Assembly (NCBI GenBank): GCA_963715995.1
Contig: OY970283.1
Coordinates: 3,100,001 to 3,164,000, forward strand
Length of the DNA: 64,000 nt
Source of the DNA: DATBDN01 sp963715995
Lineage (GTDB): Bacteria > Actinomycetota > Thermoleophilia > Solirubrobacterales > Thermoleophilaceae
Direction of reading: 5' to 3'
The notes under the pieces were generated by a model that saw only the letters and a program-made list of their open reading frames with translations, did not search any database and was not told where the DNA came from. This document shows positions 17,667-26,708 of this stretch, piece after piece; position 1 is the stretch's first letter; each line of letters begins with the position of its first letter. The position numbers were made by a program, and so were the translations under genes.

Positions 17667-18942
17667 GGGCGCCGGAGGCTACCGCCCGGCGCTTGGCCCG
17701 CGCAATCCGCAGCGCGCGGCGCACCGCCGCCCGCTTGCGTGCCGCGCAGGCGCGCCGCGCACGCAGCGCGCCGTGGCGCGTGGAGCAGGCGACCGCCCGG
17801 CGAGCCGCCACGGTGTCCGCGCAGCCGTCGTGGTTCACGTCGGGGCCGCGGCGCGAGGTTGGGCAGGCGTCGGCCGCGTTCGGCACGCCATCGCCGTCGG
17901 CGTCCGGATCGCACGCGTCGCCGATCCCATCGCGGTCCATGTCCTCCTGGTCCGGGTTCGCCAGCCCCGCGCAGTTGTCCATGCGGTCGAGCACGCCGTC
18001 GAGGTCGGCGTCGTCGTAGTGAAGTCGCTTGACAGTGTTGCTCGCAGTGTCGGTCACGTACAGCCACGCGCCGGGCGCGAACGCGACGTCGAACGGCGAC
18101 TGGAGGTCGCCCGTGTAAGAGTCGACCACGCCGCCGCCGGAGGCGAACGAGTTGAAGACCGACACGCGCTTGTTGCCGCTGTCGGCCACCACGATGCGGC
18201 CGAACGGGTCAACCGCCATGCCGTGCGGGTTGTTGAGCTGGTCGGGCCCCGCCAGCGCGCCGAGGTAGAAGCCGCGGCTGTCGAAGACGCGGATCGCGGC
18301 GTCGGGCACCGACGCGTTCGAGACGTAGAGCTGGCGTGTGCCCTCGTCGAGCGTGATCCCCTCGGGGTTGTTGAAGGTCGGCGGATCGGAGGTGCCGAAC
18401 GCGCTGATCGCGACCATCTGCTTGTCCTTCGGCGCGAACCACTGCACGCGGACGTCGCCCGCCTCGGTGTCATAGGCGAGGCCGGACGTGTCGGCGTGGA
18501 CGAAGCGCGGCTGCGACATACGGCCGAGCTCCGTGCCGGTGCCGCCCCAGTCGCGCATGAACGCCGCGCCTGAGTTGAGCGTGTCGAACTCGACCACCTT
18601 GTCGCGGGCGGTGTCGGTGACGAAGATGCGGTTGCGCAGGTCGACCTCGACGTCGGTGGGCTGCACCAGCACGCCGTCCCCGATCGAGCGCAGGTAGGTG
18701 TTCCCGGACTCGCCGCTGTCGAAGACCTCGATCCGCCCCGCCCCCGTGTCGGCCACGTAGACGCGCCCGGCGTTGTCGGTCGAGACCCCGCCGATCTGCA
18801 CGAAGCGGCCGGTCGGCTGGATGCCCGAGCCGAACGAGCTGTCGGACGTGATGAGCGCCGCGCCGGCGCCCGCAGGCATGGCGAGGACCGCCACAAGGGC
18901 GGCCAGCAACATCGAAAAGGAGCAGCGCATCGGTCCCTGCAA
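17653..18942 (-). CDS. Secreted NHL-repeat beta-propeller with thrombospondin type-3 repeats
   Basis: 429 residues. Signal peptide at 1-28 (MLLAALVAVLAMPAGAGA). Residues about 40-320 hold NHL-type blades: repeated GVSTDNAGRVYVADTGAGRIEVF, VDLRNRIFVTDTARDKVVEFD and DPFGRIVVADSGNKRVSVF units, enough for a six-bladed propeller. After that come calcium-binding TSP3 repeats (DADLDGVLDRMDNC, DMDRDGIGDACDPDADGDGV), and a basic Arg/Ala tail. Probably surface-exposed and protein-binding. It follows the sixth mce gene in the same direction, so it may be part of the same operon. Confidence 0.85.
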   Translation of the reverse strand: MQGPMRCSFSMLLAALVAVLAMPAGAGAALITSDSSFGSGIQPTGRFVQIGGVSTDNAGRVYVADTGAGRIEVFDSGESGNTYLRSIGDGVLVQPTDVEVDLRNRIFVTDTARDKVVEFDTLNSGAAFMRDWGGTGTELGRMSQPRFVHADTSGLAYDTEAGDVRVQWFAPKDKQMVAISAFGTSDPPTFNNPEGITLDEGTRQLYVSNASVPDAAIRVFDSRGFYLGALAGPDQLNNPHGMAVDPFGRIVVADSGNKRVSVFNSFASGGGVVDSYTGDLQSPFDVAFAPGAWLYVTDTASNTVKRLHYDDADLDGVLDRMDNCAGLANPDQEDMDRDGIGDACDPDADGDGVPNAADACPTSRRGPDVNHDGCADTVAARRAVACSTRHGALRARRACAARKRAAVRRALRIARAKRRAVASGAHGDR

Positions 18943-18984
18943 GAACCGGCAACCATAGACAGGGTTGCGGTTGGCGAGAGCCGG

Positions 18985-20508
18985 TTACTTGTAGTGCTTC
19001 GGCTGCCCTGCTTCTTCTGGGGCCGGGTCGTCCGGCGCCTTCTGGTTCGGCGCCTCGCCGCGGTTGAGGCGCGGGAAGCGGTTGCCGTCCCAGGCGCTCA
19101 CACCCTGCTCGTGGCACGGCGGGTCCTTCGGCGCGACGCTGTCCTTGTTGCCGCCCACGGGCGCGCAGGTGAAGCTCTGGATCAGGCCGTACTTGCCGGC
19201 CGTGAGGTAGTTCTCGGGCAGCGGGTAGGCGTTCGCCCGCTCGATCTTCGGGATCTGGTTGCCCTCCATCTCGGCATCGCCGCCGTTCGCGAAACCGAAG
19301 TCGCGCGGGGTCGAGAGGATCCCGTACTGCGCCAGCGCGTGCATCACGTGGCCGCTGTCGGTCTTGAAGCGGTAGTTGGCCGTGGCCGCGCCGTTCGAGA
19401 GGAACGCCGTCAGCGAACGCGCGTCGTAGTTGAGGTAGGACAGCACCGGGTTGAACTCCTGGAGCCAGCCGTGCAGGCCCTCGAGCACCGGCGAGGCGTT
19501 GTCGAGGAACCGCGACGCGTCGGGCAGGTTGGCCTTCGAGACCGTGATCAGCGGATCGAGGTCGCGGAAGAGCTGGCGCAGGTTGGGCGACAGCGCCGCC
19601 AGGTCACGCACGGTCGGGTTGAGCTTCTGCGCGACCGGCTGGAGCTCGTCGGTGAGCGGCTTGGTGTTGTTCGAGAAGGTCTGGAGCCGCGTGAGCGTGG
19701 CCTTCGACTCGTCGAGGAAGGTCGGGAAGATGCGGAAGATCTGCCGCAGCGCCGCATCGCGCTCGTTGGTGGCCTGGAAGACGGTGTCGGAGTTGCGGAT
19801 CAGCCCCTGGAGCGCATCCTGGCGCTGCGAGATGGCGCCGAACACGACGCCCGTGTTGCGCACGAGCTTGCCGAGGTCGGCCTTCTGGCGGTCCAGCACG
19901 GCGAGCACGTCCGATGCGTCGCTCGCGAACGGGCCGAGATTGCCGAATGCGTCGTTCAGGTCACTGGCCGTGGAGTCCGGGTTCTGCCCCGTCCCCTTGA
20001 TCGCCTTCGCCGACTCCGCCACCCACTGGCGGAACGCGTCGCGCGTTGGCTTGTCGAAGGCGGAGAAGATCTCGTCGAGCTCGACTGTCGGCTCGACCGA
20101 CGAGCGCGCGATCGTGCTGCCGTCCTTCAGCGTGCCTAGCTTCGGGTCGCCTGGGGCGATCTCCGCGTAGGTCTCACCGAGCAGCGTCTTCTGGCGCAGG
20201 ATGAACTTCGAGTCCTTCGCGATGGGCGCGAAGCGCGGCTTGATGTTCAGCGTGACCTTGGTGGCCACGCCGCCGCGGTCGAGCTGCTTGGAGACGACCT
20301 TGCCGATCGTGATCCCGGCCATGCGCACGTCGGCCTGGTCGGCCAGGTTCGCGGCCTCGGGGACGTCGACCTTCAGGCGGTACTGCTGCGGCTTGAGCGG
20401 GATCGGGCCACCGAACGACAGCCACAGGAAGATGAGCAGCCCGAAGCAGCCGAGCGCGAACGCGGCCATCGCGAGCATCTTTCCGAGGCTTGGAGAGTCC
20501 TTGATCAT
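18985..20508 (-). CDS. MCE-domain protein 6 of 6
   Basis: 507 residues from ATG 20508, whose ATGA overlaps the upstream stop. One N-terminal transmembrane helix (LAMAAFALGCFGLLIFLWLSF), then the MCE/MlaD domain: YRLKVDVPEAANLADQADVRMAGITIGKV and VTLNIKPRFAPI, LGETYAEIAPG. The rest is a long helical region with repeated FL-x-LDP segments as in MceF. It ends with a loosely structured tail. MCE proteins form hexameric tubes that move lipids between membrane and cell envelope. Confidence 0.9.
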   Translation of the reverse strand: MIKDSPSLGKMLAMAAFALGCFGLLIFLWLSFGGPIPLKPQQYRLKVDVPEAANLADQADVRMAGITIGKVVSKQLDRGGVATKVTLNIKPRFAPIAKDSKFILRQKTLLGETYAEIAPGDPKLGTLKDGSTIARSSVEPTVELDEIFSAFDKPTRDAFRQWVAESAKAIKGTGQNPDSTASDLNDAFGNLGPFASDASDVLAVLDRQKADLGKLVRNTGVVFGAISQRQDALQGLIRNSDTVFQATNERDAALRQIFRIFPTFLDESKATLTRLQTFSNNTKPLTDELQPVAQKLNPTVRDLAALSPNLRQLFRDLDPLITVSKANLPDASRFLDNASPVLEGLHGWLQEFNPVLSYLNYDARSLTAFLSNGAATANYRFKTDSGHVMHALAQYGILSTPRDFGFANGGDAEMEGNQIPKIERANAYPLPENYLTAGKYGLIQSFTCAPVGGNKDSVAPKDPPCHEQGVSAWDGNRFPRLNRGEAPNQKAPDDPAPEEAGQPKHYK

Positions 20509-21839
20509 GGCGAGGGCTTCGGGCACAGGCCCGGGTCGTTGAAGATGTCGGTGAGGCCGAGCAGCGGCTCGAGCGCGGTGGCGCCGACGGCCGAGCGCAG
20601 CGTGTTGCAGTCGATCGTGGTGATCGCGCGCCGGAACGGGCCGGACGCGTCGGAGGTCGAGAACATCGAGTCGGTCAGGTGCGCGACCCAGGCGGCCCAG
20701 AACTGGTAGCCCTCGTCGCGCTTGGTATCGGTCGGGCTGGCGAGCTTCTCGGCGCCGCCCGGGTTGTAGGCGACCATGTTGAAGAGGCGGTTCAGCTCGG
20801 TGAACGCGGTCGTGAGGTCAGGCTGCGCGGTGGCCAGGTTCTCGGACGCGGGCCGCAGGTCGCGCACGACCGGGCGGGCCGTGCGCACGAACGGCCGGAT
20901 CTGGTTCTTGATCTCCGGCGTTGCCTCCTTGACGAACGGCAGCACCTGGTGGTTGGTCTTGTCGAGCTGCTTGAAGACCGGGCCGAGGTCGTTCAGCGCC
21001 GGCTTCAGCTCCTGGGCCAGCCCGTTGACCTTCTGGAGCGTGCTCGCCGTCTGGTTGAGGGCGCCCGGCAGGCGGCCGACCGTGGTCGAGATGTTCTTGT
21101 CCTCGACCGCGAACTGCTTGAAGACCGCGTTCGAGGACTCAACCAGCGTGCGCAGGTCGTGGTCCTTGTCGGACAGCTCGTCGACCAGCGAGGCGTAGTT
21201 GTGGATCAGGTGCTTCATGTTGTGACGGCGCTCTGCGATCGCCTCGGAGACGCGCGCGAGGTCGCGGTGCAACGGCTCGAAGCGCTTGAGGATCGAGCGC
21301 AGGTTGTCGCCATTGCCCGCCAGGCCCTTGCCGGCGCCGTTGATCAGGAGCTGCAGGTACGAGCGCGTGTCGGTGTCGAGCGCCGAGAGGATCTCGTCGG
21401 GATCGATGTCGGGTGCCGTGTTGGTGATCGGGAGGTGATCGCCCGCGGTCATGACCGGCGACTTGTCGGTGCCCGGCTCGACCTCGATGAACATGTCCTT
21501 CAGGCCGGTCTTCGGGCGCAGCAGCGCGGTCGCGTCCTTGTGGATCAGGCGCTTGTACTTCTGGTCGATGTCGAGCGCGACCACGGCGTGACCGCCGGCG
21601 AGGTCGACCTTGCCGATCTCGCCGATCTTCACGCCGGCCACGCGCACCGTCTGGCCCTGGCCGGGGATGACCGCCTGCGCGTCCGCGAAGTCGGCCTTCA
21701 GCTCCATCGGCTTCGACTCGATCAGCGGGAAGCGCAGCCGCTGGTGGGCGAGCATGTAGCCGGCGGCGCCGAGCGCCACCGCGAACAGCAGCGTCAGCGC
21801 GACGAAGTCACCGAGGTGCTTGCGGATCGCGGTCCTCAC
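20505..21839 (-). CDS. MCE-domain protein 5 of 6
   Basis: 444 residues, ATGA overlap on both sides. N-terminal transmembrane helix (FVALTLLFAVALGAAGYML), MCE domain with MELKADFADAQAVIPGQGQTV, RVAGVKIGEI and MFIEVEPGTD, then a helical stalk with heptad-like LDKTNHQVLPFV and repeated DL-x-P segments. Ends IFNDPGLCP. Part of the same six-gene lipid-transfer block. Confidence 0.9.
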   Translation of the reverse strand: MRTAIRKHLGDFVALTLLFAVALGAAGYMLAHQRLRFPLIESKPMELKADFADAQAVIPGQGQTVRVAGVKIGEIGKVDLAGGHAVVALDIDQKYKRLIHKDATALLRPKTGLKDMFIEVEPGTDKSPVMTAGDHLPITNTAPDIDPDEILSALDTDTRSYLQLLINGAGKGLAGNGDNLRSILKRFEPLHRDLARVSEAIAERRHNMKHLIHNYASLVDELSDKDHDLRTLVESSNAVFKQFAVEDKNISTTVGRLPGALNQTASTLQKVNGLAQELKPALNDLGPVFKQLDKTNHQVLPFVKEATPEIKNQIRPFVRTARPVVRDLRPASENLATAQPDLTTAFTELNRLFNMVAYNPGGAEKLASPTDTKRDEGYQFWAAWVAHLTDSMFSTSDASGPFRRAITTIDCNTLRSAVGATALEPLLGLTDIFNDPGLCPKPSP

Positions 21840-23503
21840 TTGGACCCGTACTCCTTCTTGTACTTCGCGGGCACCTGCGCCTTGTCGCCGTACTGGCGCA
21901 CGGCTGCGGCCTCCATCGGCACCTTCAGGAGCTTGTCCGCCTGCTCGCGGCCCATGCGCGCGAAGTTGGCGTTCACCTTGGCGACCAGGTCGCCGTTGAA
22001 CTTGCCCTGGTCGGCCAGCTTGAGGTTGGTCATGAACTTCTTCAGGTCGACCTGCGCGGCCGCCTCACGCGCCTTGTCGGCGGCGGTCACGTCCGGCTTC
22101 GGGTGTGCCAGCGCCTCGGCGGCGCCGGTCGGGGCGTTCAGGTCTGCCACCTCCTGCTTCTCGCAGGGGGTGCCGGGCCGGAAGACCGGGCGATGGTCGG
22201 GCTTGGCGGGCGTCGTGCCCTCCGGCTTGAAGTTGAGGCCGCCGAACGAGACGGTCTTGCCGAGGTCGGCGCTCGTCTGGACCACCGAGAACGGTCCGCC
22301 GCCCTGCTGGACGTGGAACATCGGCGTGTTGCCGTCGTTGATCCGGCTCTCGCCCGCCAGCCCCACGAAGCCGTGGTTGACGTCGTGGAGCAGCGTCGAG
22401 TCCGGGATGTTGAAGGTCGGGTCGGGGATCGGCTTGTTGACCAGCGGCACGAGCACGTTGCTCGTGCAGGCGCTGAGCGCGCGCGACTGCTGGAGGAACG
22501 GAATGGTGTTTGCGTTCAGCTTGGCCAGCGCCGGGATCGTGGGCCGCAGGTCGGCCGCGAGGCCGCGCAGCTCGCTCTTCTGGACCAGGCCGCGCGCCTG
22601 GACAACGAACGGCAGCGACGCCTTGATCGTCGGCAGCGACGAGCGCGTGGCCGGCAGCGCCGTGCGCGCGAACTGGCGCAGCGACGGCAGCGCGTCGTTG
22701 AGCGACGCGAGCGCCGGGTAGCCGACCTTCTCGACGTTGTCGAGCGCGGGAATCGCCGCGCGCAGGTTCTGGTCCTGCGAGGCGAACGCCGCGAAGGTGC
22801 GGTTGAGGTTGGTCACGAGCCCGCCGAGCGCCGCCTCGTCAGCTGAGAGCGAGTGGAAGACCTGACCCTGGGCGCGCACGAGCTTCGACAGGTCGTGCGG
22901 CTCGGTGCCCAGCGTGGCGTCGTTGGCCAGCGAGGAGTACTGGTAGGCGGGCTTCCAGAACTTGATCGAGCGGTTGAACGCCTCCGCGCCGCCGCCGCCG
23001 AGTCCCGTCGAGAACTGCTCGAGCAGCGTCTGAAGGTCGGTGCGCGTGTCCGACTGGAGCGTGCGCAGGACAGCCTCGAACTGCACCGGTGCCGCCGTCT
23101 GCGTGGCCGGGATCGAGCCGCCGTTCTTCAGGATCGGCGCCTCCGGCGTGCCGGGCTGGATGTCGACGAACTCGTTGCCCTCGAGGAAGATCCGCGGCCG
23201 CACCTTGATCTGCGCGTCGGTGTGCAGCGGCAGGCCCTTGTCGGTGATCTCCATCGTCACCTTGGCCACGCCCGTCTTCGGGTCGACCGGCGCGACGTTC
23301 TTGACGACGCCGACCTCGACGCCTGCGATGCGCACCGGCGACTTGCGCTGGAGGTTGTTGGCGTTCTTGAAGTAGGCCGTGAAGTGGAACGGGTGCGCGA
23401 ACGGGTTCGCCTGCGAGAACGCGAAGTAGGTCGCCACCGCCGCGACGACGATTGCCAGCAGTCCCGCGCGGAACGGGCTCATGCCACCGCGCCGCCGCCT
23501 CAC
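21836..23503 (-). CDS. MCE-domain protein 4 of 6
   Basis: 555 residues. Start ATG 23503 overlaps the upstream stop by four bases. Basic MRRRRGG then one membrane helix (LLAIVVAAVATYFAF). MCE domain FTAYFKNANNLQRKSPVRIAGVEVGVV and VRPRIFLEGNEFVDIQPGTPE; helical stalk after. The family's typical ITDKGLPLHTDAQIKV strand is clear. Ends with Lys/Tyr-rich KYKKEYGSK. Confidence 0.9.
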   Translation of the reverse strand: MRRRRGGMSPFRAGLLAIVVAAVATYFAFSQANPFAHPFHFTAYFKNANNLQRKSPVRIAGVEVGVVKNVAPVDPKTGVAKVTMEITDKGLPLHTDAQIKVRPRIFLEGNEFVDIQPGTPEAPILKNGGSIPATQTAAPVQFEAVLRTLQSDTRTDLQTLLEQFSTGLGGGGAEAFNRSIKFWKPAYQYSSLANDATLGTEPHDLSKLVRAQGQVFHSLSADEAALGGLVTNLNRTFAAFASQDQNLRAAIPALDNVEKVGYPALASLNDALPSLRQFARTALPATRSSLPTIKASLPFVVQARGLVQKSELRGLAADLRPTIPALAKLNANTIPFLQQSRALSACTSNVLVPLVNKPIPDPTFNIPDSTLLHDVNHGFVGLAGESRINDGNTPMFHVQQGGGPFSVVQTSADLGKTVSFGGLNFKPEGTTPAKPDHRPVFRPGTPCEKQEVADLNAPTGAAEALAHPKPDVTAADKAREAAAQVDLKKFMTNLKLADQGKFNGDLVAKVNANFARMGREQADKLLKVPMEAAAVRQYGDKAQVPAKYKKEYGSK

Positions 23504-25074
23504 GGGACGTCCTTCACGTTGTCGAGGCCGAGCTTGTGGCCGATGTAGGTCGGGCCGGCGAGGCCAGGGTGGTCCATGCGCGTGGAGGTGTGGCTGCCGC
23601 CGCCGTGCGCGTCCTCCCAGGCGTTGAAGCTCTCGCTGCCGATGTCGGACGGCGGGTACTTCGCGTCGAGGTTGTGCGGGCCGTCGATGTAGCCGTACTG
23701 CCCTGCCTGGCAGTCGGCGTTGCCCTGCGCGTCGACGGCCGGGCCGTAGGCCTCGGCATGCAGGATCTGGTACGGGTCACCGGCTGGGTCGACGTAGTTC
23801 TGCGGGTCCTTGTTCGACGGCACGTCGGCGGGGCGCGCGCCCTCGTTCTGGTTCAGCGAGTCGTGCTGGTTGTTCGTGCCCGTGCGCACCAGAACGACCT
23901 CGGAGGTGCCGCCGGTGGTGTCCTCGGAGATGTGGTCGGCGAGGCCCGTGAAGAACGCCGTGCCGTTGTTGCAGACCGTGTTGTAAGGCGCCACGAACTC
24001 CATCAGCGGACGCAGCACGGCGAAGGTCAGATGGAGGTCCTGGAGCGCCAGGAACGTGGTGGGGTTCTGCACCAGCCGGTCGATCGAGCTGAACACCTTG
24101 CCGGTGAGCTTGTTCATCGCCGGCGTGCGCAGCAGCACCGGCGTGCCGGTCTCGAGCGCCGAGTCGATCGTCCCGAGCTTCTGGTGCAGCGTGGCGACGG
24201 TCGGGCGCAGCTCCTTCGAGAGCGTCGTGAACGAGGCAAGGAACGGGCGCTGGGCCTTGAACGACGCGGCGCCGACGGCGAGCGTCGGCGGGCTCTTCTC
24301 GATCGTCTGCTGGAGGCATGTGGCGCAGGCCGAGATGGCGTCGAAGGTCTTGGCCATCTTCCCGAACAGGGCGGCCTGGACCTTGGCAACCGGCACGACC
24401 TCCTCCGAGGTGCGGCCGATGTTGCGGAAGAACTGGTTGAGCTGGGTGTTCGGGTCGTCCAGCGTCTTCATGACCGGCGTCAGGTGCGTGAAGAGCGGGT
24501 TGAAGGCCGCGATCGCCTGGTTGATCGACTCGCCGCGGCCGGCGAAGGCGTCGCCGAAGCCCTTGAGCGCCGTGCGCGAGTTGTCGCGCGTGGGCTTGTC
24601 GAAGGTCGAGAAGACGTCCTCGTACTCGACCTCCCGCTTGCGCGCCTGCGAGAGCGGGATCGTGTCGCCGGGCTCGAGTCCCTGCTTGGACTTGCCGGGT
24701 GTGATGTCGATGTACTTGAGCCCCAATGCCGACTTCGGCCGCACGCCCACCAGCGTGTCCTTGGGCAGCGGCTCGATCGACTTCTGGAGCTTCATCTGCA
24801 CGAGCGCGATCGCCTGCGTCTTGCCGTTCTCGGTGTGCAGCGCCGGCTTGATCTCGGACACCGTGCCGACCAGGAAGCCGCCCAGGCGCACCTCGTTGCC
24901 CTTCACGATCTTCTGCCCGTTCGGCAGCTCGGCGTTGAGCTGGTAGGTGGGCACGAACGGCAGGCCGTTGTTCGCGTTGTAAGCCAGGAAGACGCCCACG
25001 ATCACCACCAGCACGGTGACCGCCCCGACCAGCACCGGGCTCGCGACGACTGATGCTCCGCCCCGTCCTCTCAT
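23500..25074 (-). CDS. MCE-domain protein 3 of 6
   Basis: 524 residues from the start at 25074, overlapping the upstream stop by four bases. One membrane helix (VLVGAVTVLVVIVGVFLAY). MCE domain: YQLNAELPNGQKIVKGNEVRLGGFLVGTV and LGLKYIDITPGKS; a long helical stalk follows. The C-terminal 130 residues are low in hydrophobicity and hold YIDGPHNLDAKYPPSD, a common tail type in this subfamily. Confidence 0.9.
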   Translation of the reverse strand: MRGRGGASVVASPVLVGAVTVLVVIVGVFLAYNANNGLPFVPTYQLNAELPNGQKIVKGNEVRLGGFLVGTVSEIKPALHTENGKTQAIALVQMKLQKSIEPLPKDTLVGVRPKSALGLKYIDITPGKSKQGLEPGDTIPLSQARKREVEYEDVFSTFDKPTRDNSRTALKGFGDAFAGRGESINQAIAAFNPLFTHLTPVMKTLDDPNTQLNQFFRNIGRTSEEVVPVAKVQAALFGKMAKTFDAISACATCLQQTIEKSPPTLAVGAASFKAQRPFLASFTTLSKELRPTVATLHQKLGTIDSALETGTPVLLRTPAMNKLTGKVFSSIDRLVQNPTTFLALQDLHLTFAVLRPLMEFVAPYNTVCNNGTAFFTGLADHISEDTTGGTSEVVLVRTGTNNQHDSLNQNEGARPADVPSNKDPQNYVDPAGDPYQILHAEAYGPAVDAQGNADCQAGQYGYIDGPHNLDAKYPPSDIGSESFNAWEDAHGGGSHTSTRMDHPGLAGPTYIGHKLGLDNVKDVP

Positions 25075-26708
25075 GGCGCCAGGAGGAAGTCGAGGAGTTT
25101 GTCGGCCGACTTGTCGTCGGTGCTGGTGCCTGCGGCGCCGCCCAGGCTCGGAGCCACGTCGCCAAGCTTCGGCGCGCTCGCGGGCAGCTTCGGCAGCTGG
25201 TCGAGCAGCTGCTGGATGGCCGGCGGCAGGACCACGTGCGGGACCGACGGGTTGCTCTGGCCAGGCAGTGGAACCGTGGCCTCGGGCGTACCCGGCACGT
25301 CCTTCGTCGTCTTCGACTTGGACTTCGACTTCGCGGTGTTGGCCGCGTAGACGTTGTCGGTCGGGTCAGGCGTCGTCACGCCCGGCTGTGTCGGCCCGAG
25401 CCAGGAGTTGCACTTGGAGAACAGGTCCTTGTTGGCGTCGGTGACCGGGCCGGTCTGGAAGGCAGAGCACGAGTTCACGAACAGCGTGATGCGCAGCAGG
25501 TGGCCGAGCTGGTCGTACGGGTTCAGCGCCAGCGACTGCCAGTAGATGTAGTTGAGAAGCGACTCGAAGCCGGTGAAGCCCTCGCCCGTCTTGTACGCCT
25601 GCGGATCAGGTGCCGGCGGCGCCGAGTCCTTGGCGCGGTCGTCGGGCTCGATCGAGCGGTCGCGCTGGTCGAAGGACTGGAGGAACTGGCGCGTCTGCTT
25701 GGCAGCCGACGGCGCGTTCGGCGCGAGCGCCTTCAGCTCGGCGATGTCCTTCTTCGCGTCGCGGAATGCCTTGTTGCCGATCACCGCGGCCTGGCCGAGT
25801 GTCTTCAGCGATGGACGCGAGGCCTCGGAGAACGGCCCGAGGTCGGCCAGGAACTCCTTCAGCTGCGGAGCGGTCTGGCGCACCTGGCGCAGCAGCGGCG
25901 TCTGCTCGTCGGCCAGCGAGCTCAGCTGCGCCATGGTCGGCTGGAGCTGTGCGAGGAAGCCAGGGAACTGCTCCCACTGACCGCGCAGCGCCGCCTGGCG
26001 CGTTGCGGCGATCTCGGAGGTGTGGCCGGCTGCCTTGACCCAGTGGGCCACGTCCTTCTTCTTCTTCTCGAGCTGCGCGACGACGATGTCCGAGTTGGTG
26101 ATGAAGTTCTTGATGATCTGGTTCTGGTGACCCAGGATCTCGAGCACCTTCGAGGTCTCGCGCAGGCCGGGGTCGGCCTTCTTGAGCACCTGCGAGAGGT
26201 CGCCGGGGCGGCCCGCGAGGCCGGTGCCCAGCTCGGCGATGATCAGCCGCAGCCGCTCGCGGTAGGGACGGCGCAGCACGTCCTGCATCAGGTCGGGCGG
26301 GATCGTGGAGGTGGTCTGCTTGACCGGGACGGTGCCGCCATTCGGGAGCACCTGCTTGGACGAGCCCGGCGTGCAGTCGACGAAGTACTCGCCGATCAGC
26401 GACTGCGGGCGGATCTCGCAGCTGGCGTCCTTGCGGAAGGTGGAGACGCCCGGCTCGGTGATCTTCGCGGTGACCTCCGCGACGTAGCGCCCGTCGGCGA
26501 CCTTCTTCAGGTCGGAGCCGGTGGTCTTGCCCGCGCGAACCCCGCCGATCTTCAGGTCGCCGCCATTGGTCAGCCCGAACGCGTTGTCGAACTGGATCTT
26601 GTAGGTGTGACCGGTGCCGCCGCTCGAGCCGCTGCCGGAGGCGCCCGTCATCACCGCCGCGCCCAGGGCGAGCGCGACCAGCGCGAGGCCTGTTGCCACG
26701 CGCCTCAC
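25071..26708 (-). CDS. MCE-domain protein 2 of 6
   Basis: 545 residues. N-terminal membrane helix (GLALVALALGAAVMTGASG); the MCE domain begins HTYKIQFDNAFGLTNGGDLKIGGVRAG and ends GEYFVDCTPGSS. Helical stalk, then a Pro/Thr/Lys-rich C-terminal region with SKSKSKTTKDVPGT and PSVPHVVLPP, which may contact the cell wall. Overlaps both neighbours by four bases. Confidence 0.9.
   Translation of the reverse strand: MRRVATGLALVALALGAAVMTGASGSGSSGGTGHTYKIQFDNAFGLTNGGDLKIGGVRAGKTTGSDLKKVADGRYVAEVTAKITEPGVSTFRKDASCEIRPQSLIGEYFVDCTPGSSKQVLPNGGTVPVKQTTSTIPPDLMQDVLRRPYRERLRLIIAELGTGLAGRPGDLSQVLKKADPGLRETSKVLEILGHQNQIIKNFITNSDIVVAQLEKKKKDVAHWVKAAGHTSEIAATRQAALRGQWEQFPGFLAQLQPTMAQLSSLADEQTPLLRQVRQTAPQLKEFLADLGPFSEASRPSLKTLGQAAVIGNKAFRDAKKDIAELKALAPNAPSAAKQTRQFLQSFDQRDRSIEPDDRAKDSAPPAPDPQAYKTGEGFTGFESLLNYIYWQSLALNPYDQLGHLLRITLFVNSCSAFQTGPVTDANKDLFSKCNSWLGPTQPGVTTPDPTDNVYAANTAKSKSKSKTTKDVPGTPEATVPLPGQSNPSVPHVVLPPAIQQLLDQLPKLPASAPKLGDVAPSLGGAAGTSTDDKSADKLLDFLLAP

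Noticed and set aside
23452..25053. Long plus-strand frames opposite the mce genes
   Set aside because: They are Arg/Val/Ala-rich mirrors of GC-rich codons; the minus-strand MCE proteins explain the region fully.
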